The notes under the pieces: model-generated
Told to the model about the DNA's origin: nothing
The model's input: only the letters and a program-made list of their open reading frames with translations
Database searches by the model: none
Assembly: GCA_035763745.1 (NCBI GenBank)
Contig: DASUAO010000014.1
Span: forward strand, 1 to 64,000
From: DASUAO01 sp035763745
GTDB taxonomy: Bacteria; Actinomycetota; Acidimicrobiia; IMCC26256; PALSA-555
Length of the DNA stretch: 64,000 bases
Direction of reading: 5' to 3'
Part shown: positions 58,221 to 64,000 of the stretch, in pieces
Numbering within the stretch: position 1 is the stretch's first letter
Layout: each line of letters begins with the position of its first letter
Made by a program: the position numbers and the translations under genes

Positions 58221-58237
58221 CCGGGCTCAGAGCCCGG
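58221..58237. terminator. Perfect hairpin at a convergent junction
   Basis: CCGGGCT-CAG-AGCCCGG, 7-bp stem with a 3-nt loop containing the stop of the opposing oxidoreductase. Confidence 0.6.
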
Positions 58238-59153
58238 CGACCTCGGGAAGGATCTCGTCGCCGAAGATCGCGAGGTTCGCGAGCACCTCGTCCCGGCGGT
58301 CGCCCGCGACGCTCACCGTCGCGTACGTGACGCCGACGTCGGCGAGCGCCCGGATGCTCTCGACGACCGATGCCGGTTCGACCGGCGCGTTGGTGAACAT
58401 GTCGAGGCCGAGCGGCATGAACACGATCTCCAGGCGCTCGGTCCGACCGACCTCGGCCGCGTACCCGTGCGCCCGCGTGATCCGCGCGGCCAGGTCGTCG
58501 AGCGACGCGAGCGACGGGGTGTGCAGGCGCTTCTCGGCCTTCGCGGGGCTCGGCATCGGGGCCCACCCGTCGGCGAGGTCCACGGCCCGTCGCACGGCCC
58601 GCATCGAGTTCCCGCCGATCCAGATCGGCGGGCCACCGGGCTGGGCCGGGCGGGGCAGGCTGGTGTTCCCCGCCGCGGTGAAGTGGAGGCCGTCGATCGC
58701 GACGCTCTCCCCCGTCCAGGTGGCCCTCATCACCCGGATCGCCTCGTCGGTGAGGTCGTTGCGCTCGTCGAAGTCGACGCCGAGCGCGTCGAACTCCCCT
58801 TCCAGGTACCCCGCGCCGATCCCGAGCACGACCCGACCTGCCGAGAGCGCGTCGAGGGTGGCGACGGTCTTCGCGAGCAGGAACGGGTTCCGGTAGGCGG
58901 GGATGCACAGGTTCGTCAGGAGACGGACGGAGTCGGTCGCCGCCGCCGCGAACGCCAGGGCGACGAACGGGTCGAGTGTGTGGTGTCCGCCGGTCGCGAG
59001 CCAGCGATCGTCGGGGATCGGGTGCTCGGTGACGAACACCGCGTCGAACCCGGCCCGCTCGGCAGCATGGGAGATCTCGGCGATCGCGCTCGCACCCGCG
59101 AGCTCGTCGAACCGGTCGAGTCGGTGCGTCGGGAGACCGACCGAGACCCTCAT
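58227..59153 (-). CDS. LLM-class F420-dependent oxidoreductase (TIGR03619-like)
   Basis: 308 residues; VFVTEHPIPDDRWLATGGHHTLDPFVALAFAA (in parts) and LDALSAGRVVLGIGAGYLEGEFDALGV fit the TIGR03619 F420 group, with WIGGNSMRAVRRAV for cofactor phosphate. ATG 59153 overlaps the stop of the MFS gene (ATGA), so transporter and enzyme are one transcript, probably under the KstR-like box at 60742. Confidence 0.82.
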   Translation of the reverse strand: MRVSVGLPTHRLDRFDELAGASAIAEISHAAERAGFDAVFVTEHPIPDDRWLATGGHHTLDPFVALAFAAAATDSVRLLTNLCIPAYRNPFLLAKTVATLDALSAGRVVLGIGAGYLEGEFDALGVDFDERNDLTDEAIRVMRATWTGESVAIDGLHFTAAGNTSLPRPAQPGGPPIWIGGNSMRAVRRAVDLADGWAPMPSPAKAEKRLHTPSLASLDDLAARITRAHGYAAEVGRTERLEIVFMPLGLDMFTNAPVEPASVVESIRALADVGVTYATVSVAGDRRDEVLANLAIFGDEILPEVAGL

Positions 59154-60688
59154 TCGAGCACCGCACCCTCGAGCGCCACGGCGAGGTCGTCGCCCGGCGA
59201 CTCCAGCGCGGCGTGTGATCGCAGCGGGAGCTCCCGCAGCGTGATCGTCAGCACCAGCCCGACGATCGCGACGGGGACGCACACCAGGAACACTGTGTGC
59301 AGCGACCGAGCAAAGGCATCGGCAACACCCTCGCGCACTGCGGGCGCGAGGTCGACCAGCGTCTCGGGGCGTCCTCGGATCTTCGACGGGTCGAGGCTCG
59401 TGCCCTCTGGCACGAGCCGCGGCAGCCAGAACGCGAGTCGGCTGTTGAGGACGCTGCCGAGCAGCGCGAGTCCGACCGCGGAGCCGAACTGCCGGAAGAA
59501 CATCGACATCGAGGTCGCGACCCCGAGGTCGCGGGGTTCGACGGCGTTCTGGATCGCGAGGATCAGCGGCTGCATCGCGAGGCCCATCCCGAACCCGGTC
59601 ACGGCCGCACCCACCAGGACCTGCAGCGGCTCGCTGTCGACGTCGAGCCGGAGCAGCAGCCCCAGGCCGGCGAGCACCATGACGAGCCCCATGATCGGGT
59701 AGCGCCGGTAGCGCTGCGATCGGTCGATCAGGCGCCCGACGAGCACCGTGGCCGTGACCGTCGAGCCCATGAACGGGATCAGGTAGAGGCCCGAGTCGGT
59801 CGGGCTGATGCCATCGACGAACTGGAGGAACGCGGAGAGGAAGTAGAGCCCGGCGAAGAACACGAGACCCAGCGCGAGGTTGAGCGCGAGGCACACGCGT
59901 GCAACCGAGATCCGGAAGAGGCGCGCGGGCAGGATCGGCTCGGGGGCACGGCGCTCCCACCACACCAACGTGGCGAGGAACGTCAGCGTGCCGCCGCCGA
60001 GCCCGAGGATCAGCGGAGACCCCCACGGCTCGCGCGAGCCGCCCCACGACGTCAGGAAGACGACGCACGACACGACTCCGACGATCAACGACGCGCCCAC
60101 GTAGTCGACGCGGTGCTCGGTCCGTTTCGGCGGCAGGTCGAGGGTCCGGTGCACGATCACCATCGCGACGAGGCCGATGGGGACGTTCACGAGGAACGCC
60201 CACCGCCACGAGAGATGCTGGGAGAAGAGCCCGCCGAACAGCGGTCCGGCGATGCTGGAGATCGCGAACACGAAGCCCGAGTACCCGATCCACCGCCCGA
60301 GGTCGCGCGCGGGGACCAGGTCGGCGACCATCGCCATCGGCAGCGCGATGAGCCCACCGGCGCCGAGCCCCTGCACGGCGCGGAAGAAGATCAGCTGGGT
60401 CATCGAGGCTGCGAGTCCGCACAGGACCGACGCCGCGAGGAAGATCACGATGGCGACGAGGAAGATGCGCTTGCGACCGTAGAGGTCGCCGAGCTTGCCG
60501 TAGAGCGGTCCGCTCGCCATGCCGGTGAGCAGGTACGCGGTGGCGACCCACGACAGGTCGCGCAGCCCGCCGAGGTCGCTGACGATCGTCGGGAGCGCCG
60601 TGGCCACGAGCGTGGTGTCGAGCGCCGCGATCGCGTTGCCGAGCATGAGCCCGAAGAAGATCAGGAGCACTCGCCGCTGGTCGGGCAC
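59150..60688 (-). CDS. MFS transporter, DHA2 (14-helix) family
   Basis: 512 residues with about 14 membrane helices; motif A in GPLYGKLGDLYGRKRIF and the DHA2-type LDTTLVATALPTIVSDLGG in helix 1. Usually a proton-driven exporter of hydrophobic compounds. GTG 60688 has a GAGGA site and is the best start; an upstream in-frame extension is Ser/Arg-rich and not membrane-like. It diverges from the SnoaL gene, with a KstR-type box between them, and is coupled to the downstream oxidoreductase. Confidence 0.85.
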   Translation of the reverse strand: MPDQRRVLLIFFGLMLGNAIAALDTTLVATALPTIVSDLGGLRDLSWVATAYLLTGMASGPLYGKLGDLYGRKRIFLVAIVIFLAASVLCGLAASMTQLIFFRAVQGLGAGGLIALPMAMVADLVPARDLGRWIGYSGFVFAISSIAGPLFGGLFSQHLSWRWAFLVNVPIGLVAMVIVHRTLDLPPKRTEHRVDYVGASLIVGVVSCVVFLTSWGGSREPWGSPLILGLGGGTLTFLATLVWWERRAPEPILPARLFRISVARVCLALNLALGLVFFAGLYFLSAFLQFVDGISPTDSGLYLIPFMGSTVTATVLVGRLIDRSQRYRRYPIMGLVMVLAGLGLLLRLDVDSEPLQVLVGAAVTGFGMGLAMQPLILAIQNAVEPRDLGVATSMSMFFRQFGSAVGLALLGSVLNSRLAFWLPRLVPEGTSLDPSKIRGRPETLVDLAPAVREGVADAFARSLHTVFLVCVPVAIVGLVLTITLRELPLRSHAALESPGDDLAVALEGAVLE

Positions 60689-60741
60689 CGGATTCCTCTG
60701 ATCGGAAGACCATCGCTCTCGACGGCCGGGAGCGCCGATGG

Positions 60742-60755
60742 TAGAACGCGTTGCA
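60742..60755. promoter_or_regulatory. KstR-type operator TnnAACnnGTTnnA
   Basis: TAGAACGCGTTGCA, a perfect match to the published KstR consensus TnnAACnnGTTnnA (cholesterol/steroid regulon of mycobacteria and relatives). It lies between the divergent MFS and SnoaL genes, well placed to repress both. Confidence 0.7.
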
Positions 60756-60800
60756 CTCCGGGCGGATCGGCCGTCCGGGCACGAGGGTCGAGGGGGATCC

Positions 60801-61253
60801 GTGGGCCAGTTCACCCGTGAGGAGATCGAGGCGGCGTTCACCCGCTTCCAGGAGCGCGCGGCCGCGGCGGGCACGAGCGGCGACTGGACCGAGTGGGCGG
60901 ACTGCTTCACCGAGGACGCCAAGTACTACGAGCACCACTACGGCCGGATGGAGGGGCGCCAGGAGATCCTCGAGTGGATCACCAAGACCATGGCAGAGCC
61001 CATCAACGCCGACATGAGCTCGTTCCCGATCGACTGGTACATGGTCGACGAGGAGCGGGGCTGGATCATGTGCCAGGTCGCGAACGTCATGGACGACCCG
61101 GGCGACGGCAGCGACCACCGCGAGGTGAACTGGACCCTCTTGCACTACGCCGGCGACGGCCGCTTCTCCTACGAGGAGGACATGTACAACCCCGTGGAGT
61201 TCGGCCAGATGATCAAGGGCTGGCTGAAGGCGAAGAAGGCCGCCGCCTCGTAG
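60801..61253 (+). CDS. SnoaL-like / NTF2-fold protein
   Basis: 150 residues with REEIEAAFTRFQERAAAAG, WADCFTEDAKYYEHHYGRMEGR and VNWTLLHYAGDG, the cone-shaped SnoaL/NTF2 fold seen in ketosteroid isomerase, limonene-epoxide hydrolase and dehydratase relatives. With a KstR-type box on each side, a role in ring or side-chain isomerisation or hydration of a steroid is an attractive inference. AGGGGG precedes GTG 60801; the reading frame opens earlier but that part is Arg-rich. Confidence 0.78.
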   Translation: MGQFTREEIEAAFTRFQERAAAAGTSGDWTEWADCFTEDAKYYEHHYGRMEGRQEILEWITKTMAEPINADMSSFPIDWYMVDEERGWIMCQVANVMDDPGDGSDHREVNWTLLHYAGDGRFSYEEDMYNPVEFGQMIKGWLKAKKAAAS

Positions 61254-61296
61254 GCGACGCCGCCCCGGGGCGGCTCCAGCCGATCCCGCCCAGAAC

Positions 61297-61310
61297 TAGA
61301 ACCTGTTATA
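61297..61310. promoter_or_regulatory. KstR-type operator TnnAACnnGTTnnA
   Basis: TAGAACCTGTTATA matches the KstR consensus exactly and overlaps an unusually AT-rich TATATTTT stretch that could hold the -10 for the oxidoreductase at 61366. Confidence 0.7.
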
Positions 61311-61365
61311 TTTTCGGGTCAGTCATCTCACCCCACCCACCTGTGGCGATCGAGGACGGTGTTCC

Positions 61366-62550
61366 GTGGAGTTCGGCATCTTCAACAGCCTGTACACACC
61401 CCACCAGGCGTACGAGCACGTCGACGACGAGTGGTCGGTCGAGCACCAACGCCTCATGGACGAGGTCGCCTGGACCGTCGCGTCCGACAAGGCCGGCTTC
61501 AAGTACTCGTGGGCGACCGAGCACCACTTCCTCACCGAGTACTCGCACCTCTCGGCCAACGAGGTGTTCATGCCCTACATCGCCGCGAAGACCGAGCGCA
61601 TCCACATCGGGAGCGGGATCATCAACGTCACGCCGCCGGTCAACCACCCGGCGCGCATCGCCGAGCGTGTCGCGATGATCGACAACCTCTCGGGCGGACG
61701 CTTCGAGTTCGGTGTGGGGCGCGGGTCGTCCAGCACCGAGCAACGCGGGTTCGGGATCGAGGACCCCGAGCTCACGAAGCGGATGCTCGACGAGGTGATG
61801 CCCGAGTTCAAGAAGATGTGGAGCTCGAACGAGTACAGCTTCGAGGGCGAGTTCTTCTCGATGCCGCCGCGCAACGTCCTCCCCAAGCCCTACAGCGATC
61901 CGCACCCGCCGATGTGGGTCGCGGCCGGGAACCCCAGCACGTTCGAGAAGGCCGCCCGGATGGGGATCGGGGTGCTGTGCTTCACGACCGGCTCACCCGA
62001 GGCGCTGAAGCCCCTCATCGAGATCTACAAGACGACGATCGAGGACGCGGAGCCCGTCGGCGACTACGTGAACAACAACGTGATGGTGACGAGCCAGATG
62101 CTGTGCCTCGAAGACGGTCAGCGCGCCCGCGACATCGCGACGAACATGACCTCCGGCTACCAGAACTCTCTCGTGTTCCGCTACCTGGACACGTTCCCGA
62201 AGCCCGAGGGCATCCCCGCGTGGCCGACCCTGATCCCCGAGCCCACGCCCGAAGGCCTCGAAGAGGCGATCAAGGCGCATCTGGTGATGGTGGGGACGCC
62301 CGACGAGGTGTCGGCGTCGGTGCGGGAGTACGAGCTGGCCGGAGCCGACCAGGTCACGTTCGGCATGCTCTCGACCACGATGCCCATCGAGGTCGCGTGT
62401 GAGGCCGTCGACACGTTCGGGAAGCACGTCATCCCCCAGTTCGACAAGGACGAGGTCCACTCCACCACCCGCCAGCGCGAGGCCTACGTGGCCGAGCGGG
62501 GCCCGATCGCGAAGCGCTCCCTCGGCCGGGTGACGGACACCGTCCTCTGA
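61366..62550 (+). CDS. Bacterial-luciferase-type (LLM) monooxygenase or oxidoreductase
   Basis: 394 residues; MEFGIFNSLYTPHQAYEH, WATEHHFLTEYSHLSANEVF, IHIGSGIINVTPPVNHP and FEFGVGRGSSSTEQ mark the luciferase-like fold, but it is longer and of a different branch than the other F420 enzymes here, with features of FMN monooxygenases. GTG 61366 was used. The upstream gap carries a KstR-type box. Substrate unknown. Confidence 0.78.
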   Translation: MEFGIFNSLYTPHQAYEHVDDEWSVEHQRLMDEVAWTVASDKAGFKYSWATEHHFLTEYSHLSANEVFMPYIAAKTERIHIGSGIINVTPPVNHPARIAERVAMIDNLSGGRFEFGVGRGSSSTEQRGFGIEDPELTKRMLDEVMPEFKKMWSSNEYSFEGEFFSMPPRNVLPKPYSDPHPPMWVAAGNPSTFEKAARMGIGVLCFTTGSPEALKPLIEIYKTTIEDAEPVGDYVNNNVMVTSQMLCLEDGQRARDIATNMTSGYQNSLVFRYLDTFPKPEGIPAWPTLIPEPTPEGLEEAIKAHLVMVGTPDEVSASVREYELAGADQVTFGMLSTTMPIEVACEAVDTFGKHVIPQFDKDEVHSTTRQREAYVAERGPIAKRSLGRVTDTVL

Positions 62551-62558
62551 CCCCTGCT

Positions 62559-62662
62559 CTTGATGCGTCTCTCACCCGCCTATGGCGGGGTGAGAGACGC
62601 ATGACCGTGTTCTCGGTCCTGCGTCCCTGAGCTCACCATGTGCGGGTGAGGGACGCATCAAG
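62559..62662. repeat. Double-hairpin element at a convergent junction
   Basis: Outer arms 62559-62579 and 62642-62662 match at 20 of 21 positions. Inside, 62563-62580 pairs with 62584-62602 (18-bp stem, one bulge, 3-nt loop), and a second hairpin uses TGCGTCCC and GGGACGCA. The motif GCGTCYCTCA and its complement occurs four times. It fills the gap between two convergent genes. Confidence 0.72.
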
Positions 62663-63383
62663 GAGTGCGGTCGAGGCGCCAGCCGGTGTTGTCGAGCCAG
62701 AGGCGGTGGCGGGGGCCTTCGGCGTCGGGGTCGCCCGACTCGTAGCCGGCGTCGCCCGCCCACATCGCCGCGATCCCCTGCCCGCCCTTCGCGATGCGGG
62801 TCTCGTAGTAGGTCGGCTCGCGCGCGTCGGCGTCGGCCATCAGCGCGTCGACGCTCGAGAACTCGGCCAGGTAGTGCAGAGTCATCCACGTCGGGGGTGC
62901 GAGCTCGATCTCCAGCGCGTCGCGTCGCGCGAGCGCGTCGTCGGGGCGCATCCACCCGCTCTCATGGATCTCTCCGTGGTCGATCGCCACCGCACCCTCG
63001 GGCGCCGGCGCCGCGAAGAACCAGGTGGCGAACCGCTTGGGCGTGATCGCCGGCGGGACCCAGTGCGCGAACCAGGCGAGCGACTCGCGGTCGACGACGA
63101 GGCCCGCCTCCTCGGCGGCTTCCCGCACCGCCGCTCTCGCCGCCGCGTCGACGACGTCGACGGCATCGGCCCGGTCGGCCTCGTCGATCCGGCCGCCGGG
63201 GAACACCCACATCCCCCCGAACGCGAGCTTCGAGTTCTTCCGGAGCATCAGCGTCTCGACCGCGCCGTCGTGATCGCGCACGAGCACGACGGTCGCCGCG
63301 GGGATCGCGTCGCCTTCCTCGCGACGCCCCTCGCGGAGCCACCGTTCGAAGCGATTCTCGTCGGTCACGTCACCCCGGCTCAC
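62658..63383 (-). CDS. NUDIX hydrolase (coenzyme A diphosphatase-like)
   Basis: 241 residues with VFPGGRIDEAD and AAVREAAEEAGL, the Nudix GX5EX7REUXEEXGU core (with a longer insert), plus a C-terminal region like peroxisomal/bacterial CoA diphosphatases (WMTLHYLAEF). It would cleave a nucleoside diphosphate linked to another group, possibly CoA derivatives. GTG 63383 or 63368 could be the start. The stop lies inside the double-hairpin element. Confidence 0.8.
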   Translation of the reverse strand: MSRGDVTDENRFERWLREGRREEGDAIPAATVVLVRDHDGAVETLMLRKNSKLAFGGMWVFPGGRIDEADRADAVDVVDAAARAAVREAAEEAGLVVDRESLAWFAHWVPPAITPKRFATWFFAAPAPEGAVAIDHGEIHESGWMRPDDALARRDALEIELAPPTWMTLHYLAEFSSVDALMADADAREPTYYETRIAKGGQGIAAMWAGDAGYESGDPDAEGPRHRLWLDNTGWRLDRTP

Positions 63384-63427
63384 CTAGCGTGCGTCGAGTC
63401 AACCACACCCTCCCGAGGAGCCGACAG

Positions 63428-64000
63428 TTGCCCCACGACCCCAGCCCGACCGGCGAGCTCCTCACCGAGACGGCCCGCCTCGCCACCGAGTTCCTCGCCG
63501 GGGTCCCCGACCGGTCGCTCGCCCTCGACGTCAACCGCGAGCAGCTCACCGAGATCTTCGGCGCGTCGATTCCCGACGAAGGCGAAGTAGCGATCGAGGT
63601 CCTCGCGCGCCTCGCCCGCGTCGACCCGGGGATCATGGCGACCGTCGGCCCCCGCTACTTCGGGTTCGTCATCGGCGGTTCGCTCCCTGCAGCGCTCGCA
63701 GCCGACTGGCTGGCGACGGCCTGGGACCAGAACGCAGGGCTGTTCGCCATCAGCCCCGCCGGGTCCGTCGTGGAAGAGGTCGCCGGCCGCTGGATCATCG
63801 ACCTCCTCGGGCTCCCGGCTCAGGCGTCGGTCGGCTTCGTCAGCGGCGGCCAGACCGGCAACACCGTGGCGCTCGCCGCAGCGCGCCATCACGTCCTCGC
63901 GGCCGCCGGCTGGGACGTCGAGGCCGACGGGCTCAACGGCGCCCCACCGGTCACCGTGGTCAGTGGCCGCGAACGCCACGCGACGATCGACTCCTCGCTG
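63428..64000 (+). CDS. PLP-dependent decarboxylase (group II), truncated by window edge
   Basis: From TTG 63428, with GAGGAG just upstream, an open frame runs to the window end (191 residues shown). It has GPRYFGFVIGGSLPAALAADW, AWDQNAGLF and SPAGSVVEEVAGRWI, then VSGGQTGNTVALAAARH, the features of aromatic-L-amino-acid/glutamate-type decarboxylases before the PLP lysine, which lies beyond the window. No in-frame ATG fits the homology start. It diverges from the NUDIX gene. Confidence 0.8.
   Translation, partial: MPHDPSPTGELLTETARLATEFLAGVPDRSLALDVNREQLTEIFGASIPDEGEVAIEVLARLARVDPGIMATVGPRYFGFVIGGSLPAALAADWLATAWDQNAGLFAISPAGSVVEEVAGRWIIDLLGLPAQASVGFVSGGQTGNTVALAAARHHVLAAAGWDVEADGLNGAPPVTVVSGRERHATIDSSL

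Noticed and set aside
58227..61145. A 972-codon open frame on the minus strand covering the MFS gene
   Set aside because: Only the 3' part (58227-59153) codes for a recognisable protein. The rest is an out-of-frame shadow of the MFS gene, caused by high GC.

Overview
The window is 64 kb of very GC-rich, densely coding bacterial DNA with third-position G/C bias, F420-type luciferase-like oxidoreductases, and many acyl-CoA dehydrogenases, acyl-CoA ligases and short-chain dehydrogenases. Gene content, frequent GTG starts, ATGA/GTGA stop-start overlaps and many leaderless promoters (TAnnnT ending 6-8 nt before the start codon) point to a high-GC actinomycete, most plausibly an acidimicrobial (Acidimicrobiia) lineage; that placement is inference. 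About 65 genes are recognised. There are no rRNA, tRNA, CRISPR, phage or IS genes. The first ~180 bases are almost pure C and look like a contig-end artefact; 181-304 holds no gene I can support.

Layout. 0.3-7.3 kb: DM13 protein, TetR regulator divergent from an acyl-CoA ligase/dehydrogenase pair, a urate-hydroxylase-type membrane protein, thioesterase/phosphatase pair, LysM protein. 7.4-13.8 kb: a frameshifted secreted protein, a fused double acyl-CoA dehydrogenase, a ferredoxin, a sugar kinase/inositol-phosphatase pair whose phosphatase seems to start at ATC, and a thiolase. 13.9-21.4 kb: acyl-CoA ligase, MaoC-like dehydratase, VOC protein, a ligase-like protein without the catalytic lysine, DUF2889, an F420 oxidoreductase and two divergent SDRs. 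21.4-31 kb: an AbiEi/DUF559 protein bracketed by two copies of a 48-bp palindrome, class II aldolase, aldehyde dehydrogenase, Ppx/GppA-HD phosphatase, TetR, an orphan ThDP-fold-like protein, SDR, cupredoxin lipoprotein. 31-38.6 kb: three amidohydrolases, a lytic transglycosylase, a decayed alpha/beta hydrolase, a methyltransferase. 38.6-44.4 kb: ligase, OsmC, carboxyltransferase and a split pair of acyl-CoA dehydrogenases. 44.4-50.4 kb: exported peptidase, aldehyde dehydrogenase, and an SDR/glutamine-synthetase/class-I-amidotransferase operon. 50.4-64 kb: ligases, SDR, FAH hydrolase, DUF202 pair, F420 oxidoreductases, small alpha/beta-barrel proteins, an MFS exporter, SnoaL protein, NUDIX and a truncated PLP decarboxylase.

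The genes read as a catabolic region for acyl-CoA substrates (fatty acids, steroid side chains or other hydrophobic acids): ligases activate, dehydrogenases and dehydratases oxidise, SDRs and aldehyde dehydrogenases handle alcohols and aldehydes, thiolase and carboxyltransferase process the products. Two regulatory layers are visible. A palindrome CTGAC-N6-GTCAG occurs five times perfectly and once with one mismatch, always at promoters of catabolic genes. Two perfect matches to the KstR steroid-regulon consensus TnnAACnnGTTnnA flank the SnoaL gene between the MFS exporter and an FMN/F420 oxidoreductase. Convergent gene junctions commonly carry perfect GC hairpins, several overlapping both stop codons.
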